Below are positions 37,742 through 48,600 of a stretch of 64,000 nt of DNA, in pieces. Positions within the stretch are counted from its first letter, which is position 1, and every line of letters begins with the position of its first letter. Source of the DNA: Methanocaldococcus lauensis. GTDB lineage: Archaea; AGJL01; Methanococci; Methanococcales; Methanocaldococcaceae. Under the pieces are notes generated by a model. The model did not search any database and was not told the DNA's origin. It saw only the letters and a program-made list of their open reading frames with translations. The DNA lies in contig LR792634.1 in NCBI GenBank assembly GCA_902827205.1, positions 124,001 through 188,000 on the forward strand, given 5' to 3'. Both the position numbers and the translations under genes were made by a program.

Positions 37742-38803
37742 TTATTTTAATTCATGCTCTAAAATTTCCCCAAATCTTGATTTAACAATATCCCTTTTAC
37801 CTAAAACTTTAGCATGAGCGTCAAATTCAACGATTGCATAGTCATAAAGTTCTTTTATAGGATAGTATGTCCTTGGACCATCACTTATAGCTATTTTAAT
37901 AATATCCTTTTTTAAATTTTCAATTGGTAAGGCATGAGGAACTCCAGAAACTACTATTAAATCAATATCATCTAAGCTATTTAATATCTCAACAGCCTTT
38001 TCTCCAGTTATTGGATATTCATCTAATCCACCAGTAATATAATCTGGTCTGAATCTTTTTAATATATTTTTTGCATCGTTTCTAATTTTTTTAAGCCCCT
38101 TATTTTCATCTAAGTTTGCAATATTTACGCAGTTAAAATATTTATTTAACACAATTAGAGGATGGACAAATAAATAGGCAGTCTCTTTTTTAGCATTTAA
38201 TACACAAGCTATTTTTGTATCTTTATTTTTCATAGATTTTAATAAATTAATAACTTCCTCAGTATCATCTTCATACGTTGGTTTTATATACTCTCTCTTA
38301 GCCATTCCCCTACTTTTTTCAATTTCTGTTGCTTTTTTTAATAAATATTTCTGCCTTTTAAATTCTTCCTCATCGATTATTCCTAATTTTAGGGCAGATT
38401 CCATTGTTTTTATCGCTCCAACAGTGTTGTCTCCAAAACCACTATGAACTTCTACAGGAATTACTGTTGCCTTTTCATAGTTGGCAAATTCCTCCAAGTT
38501 TTCTCCAATAATCATACTAACACAAGTCCCCACAATTCCAATTAAAGGCTTTTCTTTATTTAACTTATTTTTTAAGTATTCTACGGCATAATCTAAAACC
38601 TTTTTTAAATTTTCAGAAGCACCAAAAACAATGGCATTTTCATCAATATTTGATGTAAATACTCTAACGCCATCTAACTCTAACAGCCTCGCAGTTCTAA
38701 AACAACATCCACTTGGTCCGTGTATAATTATAGCATCAACTCCAATGTCTCTAAGTTGATACATAGCCGCAGCAATAGGAGAAGGTCTTGGATGTATTAT
38801 CAT
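37742..38803 (-). CDS. cfbD: Ni-sirohydrochlorin a,c-diamide reductive cyclase catalytic subunit CfbD
   Basis: The 353-residue protein is a NifD-like component that, with the NifH-like CfbC, catalyses the reductive cyclisation in coenzyme F430 synthesis for methyl-CoM reductase. The N-terminal IIHGPSGCCFRTARLLE with paired cysteines and GIVGTCVSMIIGEN are characteristic. It was earlier catalogued as methanogenesis marker 13 or NflD. The ATG follows GAGGTGAATGC. CfbC is not in the window. Confidence 0.88.
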   Translation of the reverse strand: MIIHPRPSPIAAAMYQLRDIGVDAIIIHGPSGCCFRTARLLELDGVRVFTSNIDENAIVFGASENLKKVLDYAVEYLKNKLNKEKPLIGIVGTCVSMIIGENLEEFANYEKATVIPVEVHSGFGDNTVGAIKTMESALKLGIIDEEEFKRQKYLLKKATEIEKSRGMAKREYIKPTYEDDTEEVINLLKSMKNKDTKIACVLNAKKETAYLFVHPLIVLNKYFNCVNIANLDENKGLKKIRNDAKNILKRFRPDYITGGLDEYPITGEKAVEILNSLDDIDLIVVSGVPHALPIENLKKDIIKIAISDGPRTYYPIKELYDYAIVEFDAHAKVLGKRDIVKSRFGEILEHELK

Positions 38804-38903
38804 GCATTCACCTCAATATACAGTATTATATAAATATCGTTTTTAATATAAATTAGGTTGTATTATTAAATAATTTTTCAAATAATTTTAATTGGTGGGA
38901 TTC

Positions 38904-39425
38904 GTGGGAAAAAAAATTATTGGAATTTTAGATGGAGATAGAGTATTAATTTTTGATAAAAATGGCATATCCAAACTATCATCGAGGCAGTATGGAAATG
39001 TTGAGGGAAATTTTTTAATACTGTCATTAGTTGAGGCATTATATTTAATAAATTTGGGATGGCTGGAAGTTAAAAAAGATAAAAATATAATGAGTTTTGA
39101 AGAACTTTATGAATATGCAAAAAACATTGAAGAGAGATTATGCCTAAAATATTTAGTTTATAAGGATTTAAGAATAAGGGGTTATATTGTAAAAACTGGC
39201 TTAAAGTATGGAGCAGATTTTAGACTCTATGAAAAGGGAGCAAATATTGAAAAAGAGCATTCAGTTTATTTAGTTAAGGTTTTTACAGAAGATTCCTCTA
39301 TACTATTAAATGAACTAACAGGATTCGTTAGAGTTGCTCATTCAGTTAGAAAAAAACTTCTCATAGCAATAGTAGATGCAGATGGAGATATTGTCTATTA
39401 CAAGATGGATTTTGTAAAACCATAA
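38904..39425 (+). CDS. endA: tRNA-splicing endonuclease, homotetrameric type
   Basis: The 173-residue enzyme cleaves bulge-helix-bulge motifs in pre-tRNA introns and rRNA processing stems. The catalytic triad is visible as Tyr in DFRLYEKG (near residue 109), His in KEHSVYLV (near 119) and Lys in [16 protein letters not shown] (near 150). The start is GTG 38904, giving [12 protein letters not shown] as in the M. jannaschii enzyme, with GGTGGGA before it. The rRNA stems at 56.8-61.6 kb are likely substrates. Confidence 0.93.
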   Translation: MGKKIIGILDGDRVLIFDKNGISKLSSRQYGNVEGNFLILSLVEALYLINLGWLEVKKDKNIMSFEELYEYAKNIEERLCLKYLVYKDLRIRGYIVKTGLKYGADFRLYEKGANIEKEHSVYLVKVFTEDSSILLNELTGFVRVAHSVRKKLLIAIVDADGDIVYYKMDFVKP

Positions 39426-39452
39426 AAATTATAAAAATTTTGAGGGGTAAAA

Positions 39453-40490
39453 ATGACAATCTTAAAACCAGAAAATGAAAGAAAACTAATAATTGACATT
39501 TTAAAAAAATTTGGAGTTCCAGAAGAAGATGCTAAAATAACTGCTGATGTTTTTGTTGATGCAGATTTAAAAGGATTTACATCTCACGGAATTGGGAGGT
39601 TTCCACAGTATATAACTGCTTTAAAGTTGAGAAACATAAATCCAAAGCCTAATATTAAAATAATTAAAGAAAGTCCATCTACGGCAGTTGTAGATGGTGA
39701 TTTAGGATTAGGACAAGTTGTAGGAAAAAAAGCTATGGAATTAGCTATAGAAAAAGCAAAAAATGTTGGAGTTGGAGTTGTTGCTACAAGAAATGCTAAT
39801 CATTTTGGTATTGCTGGCTATTATTCAGAGTTGGCTATGAATCAAGATATGATTGGTATAACAATAACAAATACAGAACCAGCCATGGCACCTTTTGGTG
39901 GAAAAGAGAAGATTTTGGGGACAAATCCAATTGCTATAGCATTTAAAGGGAATAAGTATAAATTTTCCTTAGATATGGCTACTGCATCAATAGCGAGAGG
40001 TAAAATTTTAGAAGCTTTGAGGAAAAAGATAAAGATTCCAGAAGGTTGTGCAGTAGATAAAGATGGAAAGATAACAACAGATCCAGCCAAAGCATTAGAA
40101 GGATGTATATTACCATTTGGAGGTCCTAAAGGTTATGGTTTAGCGTTAGCTATTGAGATGTTGTCAGCTATTGGTGGGGCAGAGGTTGGAACTAAAGTTA
40201 GAGGAACAGCAAATCCTTATGAAAAATGCAGTAAAGGAGATTTATTTATAGCTATAAATCCAGAGTTTTTTGTTGGAAAGGAGGAGTTTAAAAAGAAAGT
40301 AGATGAGTTGTTAGAAGAGATTAAAACATCAGAGCCAGCAGAAGGTTTTAAAATATTAATTCCTGGGGAGATAGAGGAGAGAAATAAAATGAAAAGAAAG
40401 AATGGATTTGAGATTGATGAAAATCTATATAATCAACTAAAAGAAATTTGCGATGAGTTAGGATTGAATATTAAAGATTATATTGAATAA
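39453..40490 (+). CDS. comC: L-sulfolactate / L-2-hydroxycarboxylate dehydrogenase
   Basis: The 345-residue NAD(P)-dependent enzyme belongs to the malate/L-lactate dehydrogenase family (not the classical LDH fold). In M. jannaschii it oxidises sulfolactate to sulfopyruvate in coenzyme M biosynthesis and acts on related hydroxyacids. Conserved stretches are FTSHGIGRFPQY with the active-site His (about residue 45), TRNANHFGIAGYY (about 109-121) and GGPKGYGLALAIEM. The 5' neighbour is endA, 27 bp away. Confidence 0.88.
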   Translation: MTILKPENERKLIIDILKKFGVPEEDAKITADVFVDADLKGFTSHGIGRFPQYITALKLRNINPKPNIKIIKESPSTAVVDGDLGLGQVVGKKAMELAIEKAKNVGVGVVATRNANHFGIAGYYSELAMNQDMIGITITNTEPAMAPFGGKEKILGTNPIAIAFKGNKYKFSLDMATASIARGKILEALRKKIKIPEGCAVDKDGKITTDPAKALEGCILPFGGPKGYGLALAIEMLSAIGGAEVGTKVRGTANPYEKCSKGDLFIAINPEFFVGKEEFKKKVDELLEEIKTSEPAEGFKILIPGEIEERNKMKRKNGFEIDENLYNQLKEICDELGLNIKDYIE

Positions 40491-40510
40491 AAGATTAAAT
40501 GGTGGAAAAA

Positions 40511-40975
40511 ATGTTAATAAAAGAGGTTATGAAAAAACCCATTGTAGTTTATGATGACGACGATTTAAGTAATGTAATAAAATTATTTAGAGAGAAAAAA
40601 ATTAGTGGGGCTCCAGTATTAAACAAAAATGGAGAGTTAGTTGGAATAATCTCTGAAAGTGATATTGTAAAAACCATTGTTACACATAATGAGGATTTAA
40701 ACCTTATTTTACCTTCACCATTGGATTTAATAGAGTTACCATTAAAAACAGCATTGAAGATTGAGGAATTTAAGGAAGATTTAAAAAAGGCATTAAAAAC
40801 AAGGGTTAAAGATGTGATGACGAAGAATGTTATAGTTGCAAAGCCTGAGATGACAGTCAATGACGCGGCAAAATTAATGGTTGAGCATAAAATTAAAAGA
40901 TTACCTGTTGTAGATGATGAAGGTAATTTAGTGGGAATAATTACAAGAGGAGATTTAATAGAAGCGTTAATTTAA
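40511..40975 (+). CDS. CBS-domain pair protein
   Basis: The 154-residue protein is two tandem CBS domains (about 1-60 and 95-154), each with the VVDxxGxLVGIIT-type strand, making one Bateman module that probably binds an adenosine nucleotide. The start ATG at 40511 follows GGTGG. Function is unknown; it may sense nucleotides or S-adenosylmethionine. Confidence 0.88.
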   Translation: MLIKEVMKKPIVVYDDDDLSNVIKLFREKKISGAPVLNKNGELVGIISESDIVKTIVTHNEDLNLILPSPLDLIELPLKTALKIEEFKEDLKKALKTRVKDVMTKNVIVAKPEMTVNDAAKLMVEHKIKRLPVVDDEGNLVGIITRGDLIEALI

Positions 40976-41069
40976 TTTTTATATTATTTTTTAATTATTT
41001 TAACATATACTATTTTAATTTAGTTAAAAATAATAAAAAACCAAATAAAAATAAAACAAGGTGAAAATT

Positions 41070-42071
41070 TTGATTACAATTCAAACACCATCAAGAATTC
41101 ATATGGGACTTATTGATTTAAATGGGTCTATTGGGAGAGTAGATGGTGGAATAGGGTTAGCGTTAGAAGAACCAAACATAAAAATTAAAGGAAAAGAATG
41201 CGATGAAATAATCATAGAGTTTGATAGAAAATTATTTAAAAAATTTAATTGTGAGTATATAAAAAATATTGAGGATAGAATTTATAATATATCAAATAAA
41301 GTTTTAAAAACTATCAATGAAGAGGGAATATATTTAAAAATTTTATCATTATTTCCTTCTCACTCTGGTTTGGGCAGTGGAACACAGATATCTTTAGCAG
41401 TAGGTAAGTTAATAACTAAGATGTATGGGAAAGATTTAAATGCTTATGAATTGGCTAAGATTACTGGAAGAGGAGGGACTTCTGGAATAGGTATAGGGGC
41501 ATTTGAATATGGGGGATTTTTAATTGATGGAGGGCATAGCTTTGGTAAAGGTAAAGATAAGGAAGAATTTAAGCCATCTTCAGCTTCAAAAGGAGTTAAG
41601 CCAGCACCAATAATATTTAGACACGATTTTGATTGGGAAGTTGTATTAATAATACCAAAGGGAGAACACATCTATGGAAAAAAAGAAGTAGATATATTTA
41701 AAAAATACTGCCCAGTTCCTTTAAATGAAGTTGAAAAAATCTGCCATTTAGTTTTAATGAAGATGATGCCAGCGGTTGTTGAAAAAAACTTGGAAGATTT
41801 TGGAGATGTTGTTAATAAACTACAATATTTAGGATTCAAAAAAATTGAAGTAAATTTACAATCAGATATTGTTAAAGATTTAATTTTTGAATTACATAAA
41901 GAAAAAGATAATAATGTATATTCTGGTTTATCAAGTTTTGGACCTACCGTTTATGCTCTTGGAGATAAAAAATTAATAGTTGAAAAAGCTAACGAAATTT
42001 TTGATAAGTATGGAATTTGTGGGGATATTATTATAACTAAGGCAAATAACAATGGATATAGAATTCAGTGA
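41070..42071 (+). CDS. Beta-ribofuranosylaminobenzene 5'-phosphate synthase
   Basis: The 333-residue protein of the GHMP kinase-like family joins 4-hydroxybenzoate or 4-aminobenzoate to PRPP, the first committed step of methanopterin synthesis. TPSRIHMGLIDLNG at the N-terminus and the glycine-rich PSHSGLGSGTQISLAVG at about 99-115 are characteristic. The start is TTG 41070 with AGGTGAAAAT upstream; GTG 41061 is within that signal. Confidence 0.88.
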   Translation: MITIQTPSRIHMGLIDLNGSIGRVDGGIGLALEEPNIKIKGKECDEIIIEFDRKLFKKFNCEYIKNIEDRIYNISNKVLKTINEEGIYLKILSLFPSHSGLGSGTQISLAVGKLITKMYGKDLNAYELAKITGRGGTSGIGIGAFEYGGFLIDGGHSFGKGKDKEEFKPSSASKGVKPAPIIFRHDFDWEVVLIIPKGEHIYGKKEVDIFKKYCPVPLNEVEKICHLVLMKMMPAVVEKNLEDFGDVVNKLQYLGFKKIEVNLQSDIVKDLIFELHKEKDNNVYSGLSSFGPTVYALGDKKLIVEKANEIFDKYGICGDIIITKANNNGYRIQ

Positions 42072-42075
42072 TATT

Positions 42076-43797
42076 ATGGTGTTTAAAAAATTTCTAAGTA
42101 AATTAATTTCTAAAGACAATTTAGATAAATGGATATTAAAAGCTGAAAAATATTTAGATGAAGGTAATTACCAAAAGGCAGTAGAATGTTACTTAAAGGC
42201 TATATCTGAAAATTATATGAGAGCAATAGATTGGGCTAATCTTGCCTATGCATGCTTTAATTTAGAAGAATATGAAAAGGCTCTTGATGCAATAAATAAA
42301 GCTATTTCTTTGTCTCCTAAAAATTTAGAATTTATATATTTAAAAGGGATGATTTTGTATAAACTTAAAGATTATGATGGAGCATATAAATGTTTTATTG
42401 AAGCTTCAAGAAAAATTAAAAATAGTGATTTGTATGAACTATTGGGAGAACTTTCCTTAAAACTTAAGAAATATGAAGATGCTTTAAATTATTATTTAAA
42501 ATCTTACAAACTAAATGAAAAGAAAATTGACGCATTGTACAATGCGGGAAAGTTATATTTGCTCTTTGGAGATATTGATAACGCATACGAATCTTTTAAA
42601 AAGATCTTAGAAAAAGAGCCAAATCACGAATGTAAAAGAATAGTTAAATTTATAGACGAACTTTTTGAAATTATAGATAAAAACATTTATGAAAATATTA
42701 TTAAGGCAGTTAATTTAATTGAAATTGGAAATTATATAAACGCATTGAAATTCTTAAATAAAATTATTTCAATAGATGAATCTAATGACTTTGCATATTA
42801 CTATAAAAGTGTTATATCTGAAATTTTTGAAGAATATCATAAAGCTCTTGAGTATATAAAAAAGTCAATATCCTTATTTGAAAGAAGTATATTTTATGCT
42901 AAGTATGGAGACATTTTGAATAAACTCAATAGTTCAGAATCTGTAAATGCCTATAATAAATCCATAGAAATATATCCAAATCCTTATGCATACTTTGGTT
43001 TAGGTATTTACTACTATAAAAAAGGGGATTTTGAAAAATCAGCTGAGTATTTTGATAAAATCTTAGAAATAACTACTTACGATATTTCAGGAGATTGTGA
43101 TAAGTTAATACTCTACTCCCTAATTGGAAAGGCAGAGACATCTAATAATTTAAAGTATTATGAAGAAGCTTTATCATACTTAGATAACTTAATTAACAAA
43201 AACTTGGACGATATCGAGTTATGGAAAATTAGAGGATATATCTATTTCAAGTTAAAAAATTACAAAATAGCCTATGACTCTTTTATGAATGTATTGAAAA
43301 TAAATCCTAACGATATTGATGCAATAAAATCTATAATAGTTGTCTATGAAAAAGCAGGAAAATATGATGAGGCTATATCAATGGCTATGAAGCTAAAAAA
43401 ATTATTAGATAATAAGGATGAAGCTGATAAAATTATTAAAAAGTTGATGAATAAAGAGCCAACGAATTTAGACATATTTTCTCCTCTGTTAAATGTTCCA
43501 GTTATTTATTGTAAAATAGATAAGGTTCAATATCACTTTGCCACTCTCTATAAGTATATTAATATTAATCCTATATTAGCATACATTTATCTCTTTTTAA
43601 TTGAAAACTTAAATATAATTGAAGAAATTTATGATGAAGATAAGTCAAAATCTATTAATAATCTTATTGAATATCTAAAAGAAAAATTGCCTATTGAAAT
43701 GTATAAGTATTGTGAATCTCCCGAAAATTATAAGCCAAATGATGAAATTATTAATACTTGCAAGAGAGAATTGTCAAAATTTGGTTTCATTTTTTAA
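42076..43797 (+). CDS. TPR-repeat protein, 573 aa
   Basis: The protein has about ten to twelve tetratricopeptide repeats covering residues 20-460, with the usual G/A-Y-A pattern (for example EKALDAINKAISLSP and DALNYYLKSYKLNE). The C-terminal 110 residues lack repeats. It has no signal peptide and is likely a cytoplasmic scaffold. The start ATG at 42076 follows GTGATATT just after the stop of the previous gene; the frame from 42052 overlaps that gene. Confidence 0.85.
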   Translation: MVFKKFLSKLISKDNLDKWILKAEKYLDEGNYQKAVECYLKAISENYMRAIDWANLAYACFNLEEYEKALDAINKAISLSPKNLEFIYLKGMILYKLKDYDGAYKCFIEASRKIKNSDLYELLGELSLKLKKYEDALNYYLKSYKLNEKKIDALYNAGKLYLLFGDIDNAYESFKKILEKEPNHECKRIVKFIDELFEIIDKNIYENIIKAVNLIEIGNYINALKFLNKIISIDESNDFAYYYKSVISEIFEEYHKALEYIKKSISLFERSIFYAKYGDILNKLNSSESVNAYNKSIEIYPNPYAYFGLGIYYYKKGDFEKSAEYFDKILEITTYDISGDCDKLILYSLIGKAETSNNLKYYEEALSYLDNLINKNLDDIELWKIRGYIYFKLKNYKIAYDSFMNVLKINPNDIDAIKSIIVVYEKAGKYDEAISMAMKLKKLLDNKDEADKIIKKLMNKEPTNLDIFSPLLNVPVIYCKIDKVQYHFATLYKYININPILAYIYLFLIENLNIIEEIYDEDKSKSINNLIEYLKEKLPIEMYKYCESPENYKPNDEIINTCKRELSKFGFIF

Positions 43798-43835
43798 ATT
43801 AATTAATAAAAATTAAAATTTTAAAGGAGAGGGAT

Positions 43836-45341
43836 ATGAAGGTTATTGGGAAAACATCAACAAATTATTTTAAATTTGAGTCTTTAGAGAATGTAAGATT
43901 ATGGGAGTATGTAATTACAAAAAATACTGATAATAAAGAGGTTTTAGGTATTGTAAAAAATGTTACTGCTGAAAACGGAAAGTATATTTGTGAAGCAAAG
44001 GTTATAGGAGTTTTGAGCGATAATAAAATACTTATGAACAGGTATCCAATTAAACCTGATGAAAATGTAAAATTTTGTGAAGATACGATTTTAAACAATA
44101 TTTTTTATGTTAAAAATGGAATTAGTATTGGACATTTATTAACAAGGGAAAATGTTAGGGTTTATTTAGATACAAATTCTCTTGTTTCTCGTCATTTTGC
44201 TATTTTATCAGTTACTGGTGGAGGGAAATCTAATACAGTGTCAGTTTTATGTAAAGAGTTAGGAAAAAAGAATGCAAGTATAATTATCTTTGATACTCAT
44301 GGAGAATACACTACCTTATATCACGAAGATTTAGAAGGAAAAGTTAAAGTGATTGTTCCTAAAATGAATCCCTCAATGTTATCTCCTGATGAACTTTCTG
44401 ATTTGATAGGAATAGATAAAAATGATTTTGAAAAAAGAATTTATCTTGAATATGCTTACTACACAATAAAAAATGATTTTCCAAATATTGAGGGTTTAGA
44501 ATTTATTGAAAAGTTAGAAAATTTATTGTATGAGTGGAGTAAGTCAGCAGAGGTAGGTTGGGATATAAAATATTACAATCCACTAATGAGAAAATATGAA
44601 CGAAGAAAAGTGAGTGAGCAAGATTTTATTAACATTATTTCTTTATATAATTTAATTGGGAAATTTATGATAGATTTTTCATTGTATATTGGAGATAGAG
44701 ATATTATAGAAGAATTTGATATTGGTAAAATAAATGTTGTTAATTTAAGTGGATTGGAAATACATCAAATGAGAACAATTGTAGGATACATAGCTAAACA
44801 TATATTATCAAAGAGAACCCTTTATTTAAAATCATTAAAAGAGCGTAATATTCCAAATGAAAGAATTAGAATGACAGCTTTATCTAATTTAGAAATTATA
44901 GATAAACACTACAAAATTGTTAAAAAACCTGTATTGATTATCTTAGAGGAAGCTCACGTTTTTATACCAATCAATGAAAAAACAGAATCAAGTTTATGGT
45001 TAGGAAAAATAGCAAAAGAGGGTAGAAAGTTTGGAGTAGGGTTGGGATTAATTAGTCAAAGACCTAAAGAATTAGATCCAAATATTTTATCACAAACAAA
45101 CACTAAAATAATTTTAAGAATAATTGAGCCAGAAGACCAAAAATACATTCAGAGAGCTTCTGAAGAATTAGGGGAGGATTTAGCAAAAGATTTGGCATCT
45201 TTGTGTATTGGTGAGGCACTTATAGTAGGAACCGCAATAAATTTGCCATCAGTTGTTAAAATAGATAAATTTGATGGTATATATGGAGGAAAGGATATAG
45301 ATATAGTTGGGGAGTGGATGAATATAAGTGATGAATGGTAA
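43836..45341 (+). CDS. HerA/FtsK-superfamily ATPase
   Basis: The 501-residue protein has a HAS-barrel-like N-terminal domain (1-95), Walker A VTGGGKSN at 126-133, an [10 protein letters not shown] motif, Walker [12 protein letters not shown] at 366-376 and a SQRP motif with arginine finger candidates near 410. HerA ATPases work with NurA in DNA end resection, but neither nurA nor mre11/rad50 is adjacent, so this may be a paralogue with another role. Confidence 0.85.
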   Translation: MKVIGKTSTNYFKFESLENVRLWEYVITKNTDNKEVLGIVKNVTAENGKYICEAKVIGVLSDNKILMNRYPIKPDENVKFCEDTILNNIFYVKNGISIGHLLTRENVRVYLDTNSLVSRHFAILSVTGGGKSNTVSVLCKELGKKNASIIIFDTHGEYTTLYHEDLEGKVKVIVPKMNPSMLSPDELSDLIGIDKNDFEKRIYLEYAYYTIKNDFPNIEGLEFIEKLENLLYEWSKSAEVGWDIKYYNPLMRKYERRKVSEQDFINIISLYNLIGKFMIDFSLYIGDRDIIEEFDIGKINVVNLSGLEIHQMRTIVGYIAKHILSKRTLYLKSLKERNIPNERIRMTALSNLEIIDKHYKIVKKPVLIILEEAHVFIPINEKTESSLWLGKIAKEGRKFGVGLGLISQRPKELDPNILSQTNTKIILRIIEPEDQKYIQRASEELGEDLAKDLASLCIGEALIVGTAINLPSVVKIDKFDGIYGGKDIDIVGEWMNISDEW

Positions 45342-45354
45342 AAAAGGGATAATT

Positions 45355-45735
45355 ATGGAAAATATTGAAGAAATAATTAAAAATTTAAATTTAAAGTTTA
45401 GAAATATAGATGGAGAGAAGTTAATTATTGCAATTACATGTGATGAAAATAAGAATGTATTGATGACTGCATTTATGAATGAGAAGGCATTAAAAGAGAC
45501 ATTAAAAACTGGTTATATGCACTACTACTCAACGAGTAGAAAAAAATTATGGAGAAAGGGTGAGGAAAGTGGAAATGTTCAAAAATTAAAGGAATTTTAT
45601 AGAGATTGTGACGGAGATGCTTTGTTATTCATAGTAGAACAAAAAGGAGTGGCATGTCACGAAGGTTACTATTCATGCTTTCACTACAAATTAAAAGATG
45701 GCAAATTAACAATTTCTGAGGATTATTATAAATAA
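45355..45735 (+). CDS. hisI: Phosphoribosyl-AMP cyclohydrolase
   Basis: The 126-residue zinc enzyme opens the purine ring in histidine biosynthesis. Metal ligands are in the DCDGDALLF motif and in CHEGYYSCF. It is the single-domain form without the HisE pyrophosphatase. The start ATG at 45355 follows AAGGGATAATT; the frame from 45328 overlaps the HerA gene. Confidence 0.93.
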   Translation: MENIEEIIKNLNLKFRNIDGEKLIIAITCDENKNVLMTAFMNEKALKETLKTGYMHYYSTSRKKLWRKGEESGNVQKLKEFYRDCDGDALLFIVEQKGVACHEGYYSCFHYKLKDGKLTISEDYYK

Positions 45736-45755
45736 TTTACTCAATGAGTGAAACT

Positions 45756-46835
45756 ATGGACTTTGAAAAATTTAAAGAGAAAGAAATATCAAAAAAAGAG
45801 GCATTAGAATTATTTGAAGATAATGAAAACATTTTTGAACTATTTAAATTTGCTGATTCTTTGAGAAAAGAGGAAGTTGGAGATATAGTGACTTATGTAG
45901 TAAATAGAAATATAAATTTCACAAACATCTGTATTGGTAACTGTAAATTTTGTGCTTTTAGAGCCAATGAATATGATAAACATGCTTATTTTTTAGACAT
46001 AGATGAAATTGCTAAGAGGGCTGTTGAAGCAAAAAAATTTGGATGCACTGAAGTTTGTATTCAGGGAGGATTGCATCCTAAGATAGATACTTATTATCAG
46101 GCAGAGATTTTAAAGGCTGTTCATGAGGCGACAAAACCTTATGGAGATATACATATACACGCATTTTCTCCTATGGAGGTTTATTTTGGAGCAGAAAATG
46201 CTGGATTAACTATTAAAGAGGCTTTAAAAATATTAAAAGAAAGTGGATTAAATTCAATGCCCGGAACTGCGGCAGAGATTTTAGATGATGAGATTAGGGA
46301 AGAACTGTGTCCTAACAAAATAAAGACAAGGGAATGGATATATATAATTAAGGAAGCTCATAAAATGGGAATTCCTACGACTTCTACAATTATGTATGGG
46401 CATATTGAAGAGTATAGACATATAGTTAATCATCTTTTTATAATTAAAGAAATTCAGGAAAAGACTAATGGATTTACAGAATTTGTTCCACTTTCATTTA
46501 TGTATAAAAATGCTCCAATTTATAGAGAGAGAAGAGCAAGAGCAGGAGCCACTGGAATTGAAGATTTAAAGATGTTTGCTATTAGTAGAATTGTTTTTAG
46601 AGGATTAATAAAAAATATCCAGGCATCTTGGGTTAAATTAGGAAAAAAAATGGTTCAAGTATCTTTAAGATGTGGGGCTAACGATGTAGGGGGAACACTT
46701 ATTGAGGAGAATATATCAAGAAGTGCTGGAGCAGAGCATGGAGTTTATATGAGCGTTGAGGAAATTAAAGATATGATTAAAAGGGTTGGATTAACTCCTA
46801 AAGAAAGAACGACACTCTATAAATTATTGGAATAA
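45756..46835 (+). CDS. cofH: 5-amino-6-(D-ribitylamino)uracil-L-tyrosine 4-hydroxyphenyl transferase CofH
   Basis: The 359-residue radical-SAM enzyme is the second subunit of F0 synthase for coenzyme F420. The radical-SAM motif CIGNCKFC is at residues 59-66. HAFSPMEVYFGAEN and the GIPTTSTIMYGH strand match CofH. The start ATG at 45756 follows GAGTGAAACT; an ATG at 45744 is part of that signal. CofG is not in the window. Confidence 0.92.
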   Translation: MDFEKFKEKEISKKEALELFEDNENIFELFKFADSLRKEEVGDIVTYVVNRNINFTNICIGNCKFCAFRANEYDKHAYFLDIDEIAKRAVEAKKFGCTEVCIQGGLHPKIDTYYQAEILKAVHEATKPYGDIHIHAFSPMEVYFGAENAGLTIKEALKILKESGLNSMPGTAAEILDDEIREELCPNKIKTREWIYIIKEAHKMGIPTTSTIMYGHIEEYRHIVNHLFIIKEIQEKTNGFTEFVPLSFMYKNAPIYRERRARAGATGIEDLKMFAISRIVFRGLIKNIQASWVKLGKKMVQVSLRCGANDVGGTLIEENISRSAGAEHGVYMSVEEIKDMIKRVGLTPKERTTLYKLLE

Positions 46836-46843
46836 TTAAGGTG

Positions 46844-47338
46844 ATGGAATTGAATGTAAAGAGGAGGTATTTTTTAAGTAAAAAGGATATAAAAAACTTA
46901 AAAAAAGAGTTAAATGAATTTTTTGAAAATTTGGATGATATTATTCCAAAAAAAAGTAAAGTGGAGGTAGTTATAACAGACAATTTTGACATTATATTGG
47001 TAGATAGAGAACCAATCGCCTTTAAAAAAGATAATAAGATTATTCCTACAATTAAGTTGTTGTTAAAATTTCTACCTAACAAAAATTTAGTTGTAGTTGA
47101 TAAAGGGGCAATAAGATTTTTAATAAAAGGGGCAGATGTAATGGCTCCAGGAATAGTAGATGCAAATGAAAATATTAAAGAAGGAGATGTTGTGTTTGTT
47201 GTTGATGAAGAACACAAAAAGCCAATATGTGTAGGTATTGCTCTAATGGATGGAAAAACAATGAAAGAATCTAAGGAAGGAAGAGCTGTTAAGAATCTTC
47301 ACTATGTAGGAGATAAGATATGGAAATTTATGGGATAA
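46844..47338 (+). CDS. PUA-domain RNA-binding protein, Tma20/MCT-1-like
   Basis: The 164-residue protein has an N-terminal alpha/beta domain and a C-terminal PUA domain (about 80-155, with VDKGAIRFLIKGADVMAPGI read in two parts). This domain pair is typical of archaeal homologues of eukaryotic Tma20/MCT-1 ribosome-associated proteins. The exact start is uncertain among ATG 46844 and TTG 46850, since GGTGATG lies at 46840-46846. Confidence 0.8.
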   Translation: MELNVKRRYFLSKKDIKNLKKELNEFFENLDDIIPKKSKVEVVITDNFDIILVDREPIAFKKDNKIIPTIKLLLKFLPNKNLVVVDKGAIRFLIKGADVMAPGIVDANENIKEGDVVFVVDEEHKKPICVGIALMDGKTMKESKEGRAVKNLHYVGDKIWKFMG

Positions 47339-47339
47339 A

Positions 47340-48080
47340 ATGGATGATAAAAAGTATATATTGATACTATCAATTATTTTAATTATTACATCTATGTTAA
47401 TTTATTTTTTGCATTTTTTAATATTTAGGGATATTGAACATTTATTGAGTTATTTTTTACTACATTTAGCATTTGTTCCTATTGAAGTGTTGCTCGTAAC
47501 AGTAGTCATTGAGAGAATTTTAGAGCATAGAGACAAAATGAAAAAATTAAAAAAACTTAATATGCTTATAGGTGCATTTTTTAATACAGTTGGCGAAGAT
47601 TTATTAAAAATTATCTTAAAGGCAGATAAAGGAAATATAAAAAGTTTTTTAAAAATAACAAATGAATGGGATAACAAATGGTATGAAAAAATGAAAAAAC
47701 TCTTAAAAAATTATAACTATGATTTAGATATTGAAAAAATTAACTTATACGAACTAAAAAATCTATTAGATAAAAATAAAGAGTTCCTTTTAAGATTAAT
47801 GGAAAATCCTCTATTGTTAGAACATGATGAGTTTTCAGAATTGTTATTAGCAGTTTTTCATTTAGCAGATGAATTGCATAAAAGAGAGGATTTAAACAAC
47901 TTACCAAAAAGTGATTTAAACCACTTAAGGAATGATATTATTAGAGTTTATAAATTTTTAGTGATACAGTGGCTAAATTATGTAAAGCATTTAAAAGATA
48001 ATTATCCATATCTATACTCAATATATTTAAGGTCAAATCCTTTTAACGAAGGTTCAGTAATCGTAACAGAAAAGAATTAA
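47340..48080 (+). CDS. Membrane protein with two N-terminal helices and cytoplasmic helical domain
   Basis: The 246-residue protein has two hydrophobic helices within residues 5-60, then a soluble, helical Lys/Glu/Leu-rich domain of about 185 residues. I do not recognise a function. The ATG overlaps the stop of the PUA gene (TAAAATGG), suggesting cotranscription. Confidence 0.72.
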   Translation: MDDKKYILILSIILIITSMLIYFLHFLIFRDIEHLLSYFLLHLAFVPIEVLLVTVVIERILEHRDKMKKLKKLNMLIGAFFNTVGEDLLKIILKADKGNIKSFLKITNEWDNKWYEKMKKLLKNYNYDLDIEKINLYELKNLLDKNKEFLLRLMENPLLLEHDEFSELLLAVFHLADELHKREDLNNLPKSDLNHLRNDIIRVYKFLVIQWLNYVKHLKDNYPYLYSIYLRSNPFNEGSVIVTEKN

Positions 48081-48122
48081 ATATTCATATTTATATATTT
48101 ATTATCTACTATTTACTCTTTA

Positions 48123-48137
48123 AAAAAGTATATATAG
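48123..48137 (+). promoter_or_regulatory. TATA box of the Hfq-like gene
   Basis: AAAAAGTATATATAG lies about 60 bp before the ATG, in good agreement with an archaeal BRE-TATA element. A start near 48155 would leave a 5' leader of about 38 bases. Confidence 0.5.
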
Positions 48138-48171
48138 GTGTTTGAAAATTATTATGGGTTAATTAATTTAA

Positions 48172-48405
<234 letters not shown>

Positions 48406-48600
48406 ATTCCTACTTTTCACTATTTTATTTTTTACTTCTTTATTATTTTAGATTATATAAAATCAAAACACGAAAACTATTTTAGTAAGGTTATTTTATA
48501 TTCATTTAATGATAAATTTTAATTGTCTTAATGTTATATCCTGCTACAACTTTATAATTATAGATTATAATTTAAGTAAAATAAATAATAGGGGATAATA

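Noticed and set aside
48406-48600. Possible small gene between the Hfq-like gene and the EhbP-like gene
   Set aside because: The 195-bp spacer has no frame with a start signal and only A+T-rich sequence.
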